DNA of 64,000 nucleotides, taken from NCBI GenBank assembly GCA_022036555.1, contig CM039126.1:33813925-33877924 (forward strand), given 5' to 3'. The position numbers and the translations under genes were made by a program. This DNA is from Microstegium vimineum. Taxonomy: Eukaryota > Streptophyta > Magnoliopsida > Poales > Poaceae. Positions 48,044 to 59,907 of this stretch are shown here, one piece after another. A model generated the notes under the pieces. It was given only the letters and a program-made list of their open reading frames with translations. It ran no database searches and was not told where the DNA came from. Position 1 is the stretch's first letter; every line of letters starts with the position of its first letter.

Positions 48044-51000
48044 CTCAGTTACACACCTTAGCAGCCAATGACTTGGACAAACCACTGAGTGAGGATGTCC
48101 TAAATGAGATGGCCATAGAAGATCTCATCACTGAGGATTTTTGCCAGTTATCACTCAATGCTATATCAGGCACTGATTCTAATGAGTGCATCAAACTAAA
48201 GTCTACTATGTAGAACAAGACAATGTTGATCCTGGTGGATACATGGAGTTCACACAGCTTTGTTAGCTCCAGTTTTTTGCACCTCACTCAATTACCACTC
48301 TCAATCATGCCTCCACAACAAGTAAAAATGGCAAATGGTCAGCATATGCAGACAACAACTCAAGTGAAGCAGTTGCCATGGTATATTCAAGGCCACACAT
48401 TCACCATTGATATGATTGTCCTAGATACATTACCACGTGATGTCATTTTAGGCTATGATTGGTTAAAATAGTATAGCCCAATGAGTTGTGACTAGGAAGC
48501 TAAAACACTGAAATTTCAACATATGGGGAAGGAGATTGTACTCAAGGGTCTTCAGCTACCTGACAAATAGCTCCTCAACATATCAGCAAAGCAAGTGTAC
48601 AAGTCTACTAAAGGCAATGACATATGGGCCTTTGTGATGATAGACACACACCAGGCAGTTCATTCACCATAACTGCCCAAAGCACCATCTAAAGACCTAC
48701 AACTATTACTGGCACAGTATGCTGATGTCTTTTAGGATCCCAAGCAAATACCACCTACAAGGAGCTATGACCATGCAATTCCTCTATACCCTGATGCCAT
48801 ACCAGTGAACTCCAGACCTTATCACTACTCCCCTCAACATAAAATAGAGATTGAAAGACATGTCAAAGAGTTACTGACTCAAGGACTAATCTACCATAGC
48901 CATAGTCGTTTTGCTTCTCCAGTATTACTATTAAAGAAGAAAGATGGTAGCTAGCATTTTTGTGTCGATTATAGAAAGTTGAATACAATGACCATCAAGA
49001 ACAGGTTCCCTATACCTATCATAGATGAGATATTGGATGAATTGCATGGAGCCAAGATCTTCTCCAAGCTAGATATGCATTCTGGATATCACCAGATCAG
49101 AATGTTACCTGCTGATGAGCCAAAGACAACTTTCAAAATACACCAAGGCCATTATCAATTTAATGTGATGCCATTTGGGCTCACTAATGCTCCAGTTACA
49201 TTCCAATGCATTATGAATCAAGTGCTGCAACCCTTCCTCCGACAGTTTGCATTGGTCTTTTTAGATGACATACTTATATATAGTCAATCTATGGATGACC
49301 ATCTCATACATCTCCAGCAAATCTTTGAAGTGCTCCAAACCCATCAGCTGTTCTTGAAAGCTTCCAAATGCTCATTTGCACAACACAACCTAGGATACTT
49401 AGGTCATATTATATCTGATAAAGGAGTAGCTACCAATGACTCTAAGATTCAGGCAATGATCAATTGGCCAGTACCTACAAGCTTCACTGAACTCAGAGCT
49501 TTTTAGGCCTCACTGGATACTATAGGAAGTTTGTCAAGCACTATGGCATCATATCTAAACCCCTAACCAATCTATTGAGAGCTAAGTCATTTCATTGGTC
49601 AGACCAAGCTCAACAGACCTTTACACAACTCAAAACAGCAATAGCCACCACTCCAGTTTTGACATTACCAAACTTCTAAGCTCAGTTCACAGTAGAGATT
49701 GATGCTTGTATTGATGGAATTGGGGCAGTCTTGATGCAGGCTGGACAACCAATAACATATCTCAGTAAGGCTGTAGGGGATAAGCATGAGAACTTGTCCA
49801 TCTACGAGAAAGAATTCTTGGCATTAATCATGGCAGTGGAAAAATGGTGCCCTTATCTTCAGAGACAGGAGTTCATCATCCTCACTAACCACAAAGCATT
49901 GTCATATCTAAAAGAGCAGAACCTCCACTCTGATATGCAAAGAAAGGGCATGGCAAGACTGATGGGTCTCCATTTCAAGATAGTCTACAAACAAGGGAAG
50001 GAAAATGTTGCAGTAGATGCCATGTCTAGGATTGCTCATCTCATGGTAGTACAGGCAGTCTCAGTCTTCCAATCACAGTGGGTGCAAGAAGTGTTAAACT
50101 CCTACACCACTAACCCTCAGGCTCAACAACTCCTTTCTCAACTGAACCTACGCAACCTAGATGACAGGGGCTACAGTCTGCAACAAGGTTTGATCAGGCA
50201 AGGGTACAAAATTTTGATTGGAGCTAATATTGCTCTCCAGACTAACTCATCTCAGCTTTTCATTCCACCCCATTGGAGGCCACTCAGAAGTGAAAGCTAC
50301 TTATCAAAGATTGCATACCCATTTTTATTGGAAAGGTATGAAGCTGGACATTGAGAACTTTGTCAAGCAATGTTAGATTTTCAACGCAACAAACAAGTTC
50401 ATCAGCACCCTTTTGGCTTATTACAGCCATTGCCTGTACCTACGTCTGGAGAGACCTCTCTATGGATTTCATCGAGGCTCTTCCAAAGTCCGAGGGGCAC
50501 ACAATAATTCTGGTGGTAGTGGACAGATTCACGAAATTCGCTCACTTCATACCAGTCAAACACCCATATACAGCCAGGTCCATCGCTCGTCTTTTCTTGG
50601 ACAATGTTGTCAAGTTACACGGCATGCCAGTAACAATTGTGACCGATAGAGACCCAATCCTCATCAGCAACATTTGGAAAGAGCTGTTCAAGTTATACAA
50701 AGTGACACTGAACTTGACCACTTCCTACCACCCTCAATCCGATGGCCATATAGAGAGAGTCAACCAGTGCCTAGAAATGTATCTAAGGTGCTCAGTTCAG
50801 GATGCTCCTCATACATGGAGAACTTGGTTACCATTAGCAAAACTATGGTATAACTCTTCTTTCCATATTGCTTTGGGATGCTCACCTTTCAAGGCTCTAT
50901 ATGGCTGTGATCCTAATCTAGGAATGGACATCCCTATACCTGTTAATACTTCACCAACAGTTACCGAAGTCATTGAGAACAGGGAAGCACACATGCAAAT

Positions 51001-51316
51001 TCTGAAGCAAAGGTTGGAAGAAGCTCAGAATAGGATGAAAGTATTTGCTGACAAGAACATAACTGACATTGAGTTTATAGTAGGGGGTCAAGTGCTTCTC
51101 AAGTTACAACCTCATACACAGTCCTCGGTAGCAAACCGTCCCTATTCTAAACTCGCCAACAAGTTCTTTGGCCCATACAAGATACTGGAGAAGATAGGCA
51201 AAGTGGCATATCGCCTGGAGCTGCTTGAAGACTGTCTAATTTATTTGATCTTCCATGTCTCACAGCTCAAGCAATTCAACCCGGACTACACTCCGGCTTT
51301 CTCCGTGCTGCCATAG
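48044..51316 (+). pseudogene. Reina-like pol: protease, RT, RNase H, integrase
   Basis: Protease: MLILVDTWSSHSFVSSSFL (48223 on), with Trp where the catalytic DSG/DTG Gly should be, then VILGYDWLK. RT (about 48780-49520): LLLKKKDGS*HFCVDYRKLN, with TAG for a conserved Trp, then GYHQIRM and the active site VFLDDILIYS near 49255. RNase H (49680-50000): IDACIDGIGAVLMQ, TNHKALSYL, DAMSR. Integrase: degraded HHCC finger (50255-50400, several frames), then catalytic Asp in SMDFIEALP, Asp in VTDRDPIL and Glu in HIERVNQ, then the C-terminal NKFFGPYKILEKIGKVAYRL part. Breaks include one missing base at the T-run 49500-49504 and near 50256 and 50270, and stops replacing Gln. Confidence 0.9.
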
Positions 51317-51319
51317 GTC

Positions 51320-51530
51320 ACTAATCTGCAGGCCGCTTATTCTCCAACGCCGCTTGGTGAAGAAAGGTAACCACGCCATAACCCAAGTACTTGTGACATG
51401 CACAGGTCTGCTCGAGTTTTCAGCAACCTGGGAGGACAACTCGGTGATCAAGCTGTGGTTCCCGGACGCACCTGCTTGGGGACAGGCAGCAACTTCGGCA
51501 GGGGGCGATGTAACACCTCAGACATGACTC
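51320..51530 (+). pseudogene. Chromodomain at the end of the Reina-like integrase
   Basis: A frame shifted relative to integrase reads QRRLVKKGNHAITQVLV, then SATWEDNSVIKLWFPDAPAW, then GQA..GGDVTPQT* (stop about 51525). The RRLVKKG...ATWED...FP.A.AWGQA pattern is the plant chromovirus chromodomain that binds histone marks and guides insertion. It overlaps the 3' LTR start by a few codons, as is usual in this clade. Confidence 0.75.
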
Positions 51531-51778
51531 AACAAGAGCAAGGCGTTTTCAGTAGTATTATGGCGTAATATGTAAGCATGGTGTGTGACAGGTGGGACCT
51601 GAGTGGGCCGAAGGCCAGTTGCGTTGTATTGCCGCACTATGGCGTGTAAGGGATTATTGAAAATAGAATATCTAAAACAGTAAACGCGAGGAAGCTTTCC
51701 TCTGCGATTCGGCCGATTCTGGCGATCTCGCTTGTGTGCTCACATCGACGGCTTGCGCCGGCGGCCAAGGGTGTTACA
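51509..51778 (+). repeat. 3' LTR of the Reina-like element
   Basis: 270 bp, TGTAACACCTCAGACATG to AAGGGTGTTACA, preceded by the purine tract ggcagggggcga. Short LTRs are normal for Reina-type chromoviruses. Confidence 0.75.
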
Positions 51779-52854
51779 AGAGGAAGGTGATGTGCGACGC
51801 CCACCTTCGGGGGTCGGAGGTACTCATGGCTGCCACCATGTACGACTCATCGGAGCATGCCCGTGGCCCCACACAGAAGCTTTCTCCCCGAGCGAGCGAA
51901 GGAGACGAGGCATTTGGAAATCGAGAGGTTTTGGGTGTGTAACCAAATGGGCGGAACCCGAACCCATCCGAATTTGACGGATGGCATCACGACTTGGTGA
52001 AATCCAATAGTCATTGGATTAGATGGTGACCTGATGTTATTGGTTGCCCGAGCTTGCACTCTAGATTCGAAAGGTAAAGATTACAGACTACCTTCAATCT
52101 CCTCCTTCCAGCTACCATCTAACAGTTCCCATGGGAGTGCAACCCGTACGTCTGTACAGGCCCCCCCAATTTCCAGGGCCTAAAAAAGTTGGCCCATCAG
52201 TAAAAGGTCCTATGTATTCAACTTCAAGTGAGGTCAGATCCTACATGCCGCATAGCCCAGCTCCAGTCTGTGCACTTGTCTCTGCAAAAGTCCGCAGCCC
52301 TCACGGCGACTTCACGCGTTCGTCTCGTGAAGCTTCAGTATGGCGTGAAGCTTCATTTCAGGGTTTTGTGTTCATCTCGTCTCCGGCTCCTGCCGGCTCG
52401 TCGCGATGTCGCCTCGTCCATTAATCTAACAAGCAAGGCAGCAACGACAGGGTAAGGGCGAGAGGCGGAGGCCCCTACAGGACTGCAGGTATTATTATTT
52501 TCAACTCCATCTATGTTGTACTAACTATTTAATTAAATCCTTCATATGAAAGTATAGAGAACTACTTGTATAATTTTAATTTTAATTATTTTCATGTTTT
52601 GAAGCCATGTCTTCTATAAATCGAATTAAAAAATATATATCTGATTTCCAAAAACGTAAGAAGAAACAAAAAATTGAGGAGGAGTTAACTCAATCTTAGA
52701 AAGGAACCATGGCTAGATTAATTATGAGCATATTATTATTGAAGATTTTATTTCAAACAACACTAAGAGAATGATGTTATTTCCAGTAAAGGTTATGCAA
52801 AAATCAAGAGTTCAAAAGGTACTATTCTTGATATATTGCATTTGCTCGGTCGTG

Positions 52855-52855
<1 letters not shown>

Positions 52856-52905
<50 letters not shown>

Positions 52906-52906
52906 A
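52856..52906. repeat. (TA)n microsatellite
   Basis: About 50 bp of TA with one phase break. Confidence 0.9.
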
Positions 52907-53368
52907 TTTGGCTATATTTGGAACATTGATTCTGACCTCACTTAGAGCTTCCTACAGGGCCTATAAATCTGACGGCACGGCCCTGTGACAGCTACATCAA
53001 TTTTCAAAACAGCATTCGGCTTTTTAGCCCCACGTCAACTTTTCAGCCTCCACCTTGGCGGCCACCAGAACGTGTAGGAAGCCGCATGCGGACAACCACC
53101 ATCCACTTCCGGCACCACCGGGCTGCGCCACGGCTAGCAGCATCAATATGGGGAACCAGCTCTCGTCCACGCCCACGCCTATGCCCATGCCACCATGTGC
53201 GATGGTCTCTTCTATTATATTGTTTTCTTCACCAATGAGCTCAATGGTTAATTGAGCCTTGATCCGGGTCCTGGTCGGGGGCGCTAGCTCATCTAATGGC
53301 TGAAGGGCCTCTATCACACTACACTATAAATAGAGGTGGGGTCGGCAACTTCACAATACGAGGTTCAC

Positions 53369-53533
53369 CATGAGCCGCACTCTCCACCGAAACCCTAATC
53401 CCTATTTCGATCTGAGAAGGGGCGCACCCAAAGATGACAACCCACCAACCATGATGCGTCTTCACGTCGGATGTCCTACCGCTACATTCACCGTCGCTGC
53501 CCGTGTGCTGCCTCCATTGACAAACCAATGATG
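53369..53533 (+). CDS. Short ORF behind a TATA box (uncertain)
   Basis: CTATAAATAGAGG at about 53324 is followed 45 bp later by ATG in the context caccATGAGC and a 54-codon frame (MSRTLHRNPNPYFDLRRGAP..., ending LTNQ*). The protein is unknown. It could equally be a transposon leader or chance. Confidence 0.15.
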
Positions 53534-54141
53534 GCCGGATCGTCCTCCTCTATTCCCTCCGATGGTCAGTAACCCTCGTCCCTCTCTCCCTCTGTTGGAT
53601 CTATCTCGTTTATCACAGAAAAGGCAAAGTACACCCCACTAGAACTAGCCAATGTATCATTGGTATCGGCTAGATCTAGATTGATCTAGTTCATGGAAAT
53701 AGAGAAAGGAAAAGAAGTTTGGTTTATGGATTTCTAGTCCTAACCCTAACCGTAAACCTAACCCATATGGGCAAAGACAGAGAGGACGATGGGGAAAAGG
53801 AATGTAACTATCTGGGTTTCTTCCGCGCTGTCACCACTGCCACGCACGACAAAGAAACACGCCGGCGCCGGCTTGCCAGCGCACGGGAAAAGGCTCACAC
53901 CGCCATCTTCACGGCTTGCTGAAAGGGCACCGACCCAGAGCTACTCGACGGCAATGCGCTCTGTCAAGGGCGGGCGTGCATGCTGGCACGGAGGTTGGAC
54001 CGGCGCCGTTGTCAGCACCTTCAGTTCTCCGCCTTTGGCCGCCTCCGTGCGTTCTCCACCTTTGGCTGCCTTCGTGCCGCGCAGTGCATTGGAGAGAAGA
54101 ATGCACGGATGACAAAGAAAGAGGTGGCGGATAGGGAGTCG

Positions 54142-54425
54142 CACTACTACACAAGTCTTTACCGCAGCGGGCAGCAACGTCCGCTTACGCTGCCACGCTA
54201 CGGTAAAGAATCGGTTAACTGCAGCGGGCAAAAGGGGCCGTTGCGGTATATCCATTTACCGCAGCGGACAACATAAGGTGCCCGCTGTGGTTAACATTCA
54301 TTAACCGCAGCGGTCGCCTTGTGTCGCCCGCAACGGTAAATGTATATACCGCAGCGGCATCCTTACAGAGTCCGCTGCGGTTAATAATGGTTAACCGCAG
54401 CGGGCAGTTCAGTCGCCCGCTTCAG
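54142..54425. repeat. Terminal and subterminal repeats of the large CACTA element
   Basis: After CACTACTACA come about ten copies of ttaaccgcagcgggc, accgcagcggac and their reverse complements (cccgctgcggtta), spaced by 20-35 bp. Such arrays are the binding sites for the element's DNA-binding protein and are needed for transposition. Confidence 0.85.
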
Positions 54426-54752
54426 TAAATACTTTTCAAATAAAAAGTAAAAAATAGAATTCAAATATTCCCAGAATTTGAATTCAAAACATTTTCAGAT
54501 TTCAGATTTCATATATATACAGGAAACATTTAAATATAAACCATTCAAGCATTGCACATGTCATAATACACAGTTTTTAACATCCATATACACTTCACAC
54601 ATCAAACCAACAAGCCTTTTGAGTTACATTTTCAAAATCCTCTAAGAAAAGTCGACGGACCATTTGTAATCACTTAGGCGTAGCAGAGTTGTTCACTTCC
54701 TTAGCCTCTCGTACCTGGGTTCGGTAGCTAAGGGAGATTCTTCGTCAAAGAA
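54426..54752. other. 3' untranslated part of the CACTA element
   Basis: AT-rich sequence between the subterminal repeats and the stop codon of the Ulp1-like gene. Nothing else recognised. Confidence 0.5.
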
Positions 54753-57700
54753 TTATTCTCCTTCGAGAACGCATTTCTCCTTTTCGAACTTACAAATTTC
54801 CGCCTTAACTTTCTTGAAGGATGGCTTGTAGGTGTTCACCCAATATTTTACTCCTTCCTTGAGCTTCTTCCAGCTTTGAGTGTACTCCCTGCACTGCCTC
54901 AGGTGCTCGCATGTGTACAAGCCACATGCCTTAGATCCAACCGGTTGTTTGGCGCACTGCACGATCGTTACAGAAGCTTTAGAACAAACATATATGGAAA
55001 CAAAGCACAAATGAACTTTGCAATTACTTTACGTACCGGGAAGTCACGTCGGATTTTAATGTGGTCGGTATTGTTCGCCTTGCAACTATCGGTCCTACGA
55101 TCCCAGCATTCGGGATCCTTCAAGTACGACTTATAAGCTCTGCACAAAATGTAATAGAGTAAGACATGTTTTGATTAATAACGATAACCATAAAAGATGA
55201 AAATTCTTATTGACTTACACTTTCAAGCAATCTTCAAATGTCTTGTACCCTGCTTTGTTTATTGTCTTCAACGAGTCAAATACGACCGCTCTGCCATCTT
55301 GAGGATAGATGAGATATGCAACCCAATGGCCCTCGAGGTCGTTGCTGCACGAGTGAAACAAACTATTAGTTAGGATGATTACAAAGCTTGATCCTACCCA
55401 CTTCAGATCTATACGGACATGTTTTCATACTTACCCAAAGTGATATGGAGCCATGATACACCGTGGCCCATCCTCCTTGACCTTCAACATTACTGAGCAA
55501 ATGTAGTCTGCCACTTTCTTCTTCTGATTCCTCATATTGTCTTTATATTCCTTTTCTCTCTGTTTGTTTGTCTTTTTTTATCCGTTGCCATGTGACCCTT
55601 GATGACATTCTCATTAATATGCATTGGAGAGAGAAAAAGAGTAGGACAATGCTTTTGTTGCTTACGGTGGCAGACATCCTGCATAGATACGTCAACGTAC
55701 CATATAGTCTAATAAGTGTTGAGTTGACGTATACAACGAGAGATATCTATGGAATTACCTCGCAAGTTGTCACTTACATTGCAAACAGGGTGAGTTGGAC
55801 GATGTCTAGGTCTTCTCCCACCAGCAGCCTATATATGTCTTGGAAGTCCACCGGAATAGTGAAATCCTCTATGGGCAAGTGGAAGCAATCCGCTACAATC
55901 TTCACGGTGAAACTTGACATTCCTCTTTTTGCCGCTTCCATGTACCAAAGATGAAACCTCCTTGTATCCCACAATTCTTCATCAAGGAGTGTTTGCTTTG
56001 TTATCATAAACTTCCCGTTCTCAAAGCGGCTGGGACAGTCATCATCCACCGGAAATAGATGATGAGGATCATCTTCAGGCCTAGAAAAGTCAGGATAGAA
56101 CGTACGAATGTGAATTGAGGTACAAATGTGAATTGAACGTTGTCTATGCTCGTCTGTAATGTACCTTGGAAATGTAGTCAAGTATGGGAACGATGTAGAG
56201 TCATCCTTTGGGTTATCCGCCTTCGTACCTCCCTGTTGGCTTGCTGCACCTGGCGCTGGCTGCGTCGCCTGTTCCCCCTCCGTAAATCCCCCTGGTGCAT
56301 CCCCTTGAGCCCCCTCCTCATTTGTCAGTGGCATAGACTGAGTGTCGGGAGGTGGAGGTGGCCCGCTCAGGCGCGGCTGGCTTGAAGGCATTGTGTTGCC
56401 CCCAGAAGCGGCCCCTGAACCTCCTGCCTCAATGGTCGGGCCCAAAGGCGGACTTTTTGAGCTCTGAGGAGTGCTCTTGCCAAGAGGTGATTGAGGCGGG
56501 TCCTTGTCACAACCTTCATCATCGCCGCCGTCGTCGTCTTCTGGGGGCAAGATCTAGCAACAGACGCTGTCGTCACTGGTATGATCTCAAGGTTGTCCTT
56601 CATCCAAAAGATGTCATCACATTCTGCTTCTTCAAGGGTACGGTGATGTTGTAGGTGGGGAACATCTAGTTCATAATCTTTATGCTCTAGGTTAACACAC
56701 GTTATGGTCACCAGCACATAGTTCTCAGGTAACCGGTCCCGATATGTTTCTGGAATTTTGTTGATCGAATATACAGTTCCCTTGCCCACGACAATCTTCT
56801 TGCTCCTGCCAAACGGAATCATAAGTCGCACAAGTGTCATCTCCTTGACATCATCGATTGTGTGGCGCGGGCAATCCTCGAGTTGAGGAACGTTCCCCCT
56901 TGTGGAGCCGGAGGGACGGGCACGCCAGCCTGGTGGAACATGTGTGACCTCATCGCCACCATTTCTGGGTCGTTGCTCGTGAAGGCTTCCTTTATTGAGC
57001 TCTTGATCATATCAGACATGCCGAGCTCATAGCCCTTTCGAAAGATGTCCGTCTTGTACCTCTGCCTCAACTTGTACGAGGAGGCGTCGGATTGCCACAC
57101 CTGAATTGCGTTCCAGTTCATCTTTGACTACACTCCACGTATGTGGCCGCGGTGCTCGGGGGTTCCTAGGACCTCAGTAAGTAGGTCATGGCCCCTCTAA
57201 ACCTCATAGGACCCGCTGTCCTTGGAGGCTTCGATGACAACCTTCTCCACCTCTTCGAACTCGGGCTCGTTGAACTTGGTTGCACCCTCCTTGAGCTTCT
57301 TTGGAATTCAAGCTCTGCTGAAGTCCTTAGCCCTAGGTTCGACGTCCTGGTACGGATCTGGATGCTCGCTCGCTCTCATATCTTCATCTTGTCTTTGCCA
57401 CTCTTCCCTCTTGCCGGCAAACCCAATCATTCCCAAGTGGTGGGGCCACTTGTTTTTCTTCGCGAGTGCGCTGAACTTGGCACTCTTTTCCTTCGATTCC
57501 TTTGAGTTTCGGAGTTTGCAAAAAGCCTCCCACTGATGATCCTTGATCATATTGTATTTGGTACATGGATTCTTGCCCTTCTTGAACCAATCTCTCGCCA
57601 GCATTGACTTGAAATTGCGAAGGGAAGTCCCTGCCACATGCATGACCCAATCCCTGCACTTGGCCAAATCAGTGTTCTCGGTATAGTTGAACTTCCTTCT

Positions 57701-58284
57701 CACTAGAGTCCAGATCATGCCCTTGTAATCCTCAGGGACATAGGGCCAGTCAGGCCAAGTGATTTCCACCTTGTCCCTTGTAATCACGACGACCTGGTTG
57801 CTGAAAACCGCAATCACCTGGCGAGGCTTGAGCGGCTCTCCCATAGGCTCCACCTCAAGGATCTCGTGGACTTCCTCGCTCCTGTCGATCCTGTGCCTCC
57901 CATGTTCACCCCTCCTCCGCTTGGTTCCCTTAGACTTGGATGTCGAGGTCCCCATGGAGGGAGCCGACGCCTCTTCTTCTCCGCCTACATCGAAATCCAG
58001 CATCCGAGTAGAACCGGTACCTGTTGTTCAGAGAAACTTGCATTCAAGTTTTCAATCGCTTTAGCATACATCTCACGAAGCCAGTTGGATGCTACCTCGG
58101 CGTGGATGCTATCTCGGCTCGGAACCTGGGACGCACTTTCACCCTCGACCCATGGTTCCCAACTCGGATCAACTTCCTCTATGCGACGCTTCTTTTGCTT
58201 CGGAGGGGTAATAGAGACTTCGCTCTCTAGTGAGGTTGAAGAGGGACATGGGGTAGGTGTTTTCCACTCGTCCAGGTTCTCCAT
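54753..58284 (-). CDS. CACTA second gene: Transposase_24-like region plus Ulp1/C48 protease-like domain (frame breaks as read)
   Basis: Starts MENLDEWKT (ATG 58282-58284) or at an upstream in-frame ATG (58339-58341). Part 1 (58003-56840): Transposase_24-like region with SLRNFKSMLARDWFKKGKNP, CKLRNSKESKEKSAKFS and MNWNAIQVWQ, with three in-frame stops (TGA, TAG, TAG). Part 2 (56840-56550): LVRLMIPFGRSKKIVVGKGT, LPENYVLV and HKDYELDVPHL. Part 3: Pro-rich linker, then the region before the protease. Protease exons with gt/ag sites: 55435-55678, 55219-55344, 55037-55139, 54753-54956. They carry GNDLEGHWVAYLIYP (His), VVFDSLK (Asp), AKQPVGS (Gln) and KACGLYTCEHL (Cys), the full Ulp1 catalytic set. 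One missing base each at 58027-58028, 56543-56547, 55783-55785 and 55573-55579 would restore one frame. Likely roles: binding the element ends, and deSUMOylation; both inferred. Confidence 0.7.
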
Positions 58285-59639
58285 TTGTAATCTATGTAGA
58301 ATTGCTAGTTTAGCATTAAAGGACTTACTGCAGCAAGACAAGTTAAAAGCATAAACATGTTTGAGGTAAAATTGCTCTCAAAATAGCGGGTTGCCGCAAA
58401 GCAGCCATCCAACGCTACGTGGTGATCACGGATCATCGACTAACGTGACAGTCATCTTACCAAGAGGGGTAGTTAAAGAGCACAAGTATGGAGCTTAACA
58501 AGTGTATTCAAGTATAGTATTCAAGAAAGCAAGTGTAACAAGTGTAGTATTCAAGGTAACAAGTTATCAGCAGTAAGGTAACAAGTAACAAGTTATCAGC
58601 AGTAAGGTAACAAGTTATAGATTTCGGGTTTAACAATATCACTATGAGTACCAAGTGTAACAAGTAGAGATAACAAGAATCTAGTAGTCTAGGAGTACCA
58701 AATATCACTATGTACCAAGATTGTCACGTTATTGTCTCACTACACCGGTTTCTATCATCGAGCAATAAAGAAATCCGCCCATTAGTGCAATCACTCCCAA
58801 GTATATATTGATACTAGCAGATTACACAATTCAATATCCCACCAAGTTATCTCAAATGTAAATCAAGCAAGGAAATGGGTAACTCACAGGAGCAATAGGA
58901 CCACAGCTAGAGCACCACCAGGAAGGACCACAGCTAGAGGCAGACCAATACCAGAGGGTCAGCAGGAGCACCACCAGGAAGTTCCAAGAGCAAGAGCCGG
59001 ACCAACAGGCAGCAGATCAGCACCATAGCAGCATAGCAGCAAAGAGCAAAGACCACCAACAACAGCACCACAGCAGCACCAGCAGGCCAAGAGCACCAGT
59101 AGGCCAACAGCAGCACCACTGCAGCACCACAGTAGCACCAGCAGGCAACAGCAGCATGACAGCAGCACCAGCAGGCCAAGAGCACCACCCGGACGTTGGT
59201 GGAGCCAGACCCGAAGGCGGTGGAGGCGGTGCGGACGACAGTGGAGCCGGACCCGGAGGCCAAGAGGTGGAGCAGACACGGTGGCGAACCCGGAGGCGGA
59301 GGTGGTGCGGCCGGCGGCGGACCCGCAGGCGGATGTGGCGGCGGACCCGCAGGCGTCTAAGATTCCGGCAGCCGCGTGAGGACGACGACGGCGTGAGGAT
59401 GACCCGGAGCTAGGGTTCCCGGCGGCCGCGTGCGTACGACGCGAGTACGGAGGGTGCGGATGACGACTGTGCGAGGACCAGAGGCGTGGAGGAGAGGATC
59501 AGCGGTGTGGAGGAGAGGAGCAGAGGCGCGGCGGCGGCAATGGCGACGGCGGCGCGTCAATTGGGCAGCCCTTCGGGAAGATAGCGGCAGCGCGGGGACT
59601 TAGAAATTTCGGGTGGATAGCGGCGCACTTATATATGAA
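58285..59639. other. Spacer between CACTA genes with simple repeats
   Basis: 58556-58620 holds a 29-bp minisatellite (aacaagttatcagcagtaag). 58900-59170 is rich in agcagcaccaccagcaggcc-type triplets, and 59170-59560 is GC-rich with cggaggcggtgg repeats. Open frames here are compositional. The GC-rich part may be the 5' leader of the Ulp1-like gene. Confidence 0.5.
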
Positions 59640-59770
59640 GAAGTTTACCACAGCGGGCAACTTAAACGCCCGCTGCGGTATATCATTTACTGCAATGGAA
59701 GCTTTATGATGCCCGCTGCGGTAAATCATTTACTGCAGCGGGCAGAGTAGGTAGCCTGCTATGGTAAATT
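59640..59770. repeat. Internal block of subterminal-type repeats
   Basis: Four or more copies of tttac(c/t)gcagcgggc and cccgctgcggtaaat, the same motif as at 54142-54425. It lies between the stop of TNP2 (59908) and the second gene, where subterminal repeats are not expected. No CACTA terminus adjoins it. Confidence 0.75.
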
Positions 59771-59907
59771 TTATGAACCTTGAAGTGTTTCACTTCAAGT
59801 TTTAAAATTCTAGTTGTTTTCAAATCTCTAGCTATGAATTGTAACCAGGTTCACTTGTCACAAACTTGTATTGGTCTACATTATTACAAAAAATTGTGGC
59901 ATACATC

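Larger units (their letters stand above)
46411..51778 (+). mobile_element. 5'-truncated Reina-like chromovirus (Ty3/Gypsy)
   Basis: Order of parts: gag zinc knuckle, protease, reverse transcriptase, RNase H, integrase, chromodomain, short LTR. The 5' LTR and most of gag are absent; the element starts at its junction with the ATL fragment. A Sirevirus solo LTR (46489-48043) lies between gag and protease. The chromodomain plus a 270-bp LTR fit the Reina clade. Confidence 0.8.
51779..54141. other. Intergenic, no firm gene
   Basis: GC-moderate sequence without recognisable domains. Contains the TA microsatellite (52856-52906) and a promoter-like site with a short ORF (53325-53533). The other open frames overlap on both strands and show no motif. 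Confidence 0.35.

Noticed and set aside
53024..53317. 97-codon minus-strand ORF
   Set aside because: No similarity, start context or splice evidence; a plus-strand frame over the same sequence is equally open.
58508..58708. Leu/Tyr-rich membrane-like ORF (minus)
   Set aside because: It is produced by the 29-bp minisatellite at 58556-58620.
58934..59413. Cys/Leu/Ala-rich or Gly-rich ORFs on both strands
   Set aside because: They come from agcagcaccaccag and cggaggcggtgg triplet repeats; frames on both strands are open for compositional reasons.
54142..59770. A separate CACTA element ending at the internal repeat block
   Set aside because: No terminal CACTA/TAGTG sequence or 3-bp duplication is seen at 59770, so a second boundary there cannot be supported; kept as a finding only.
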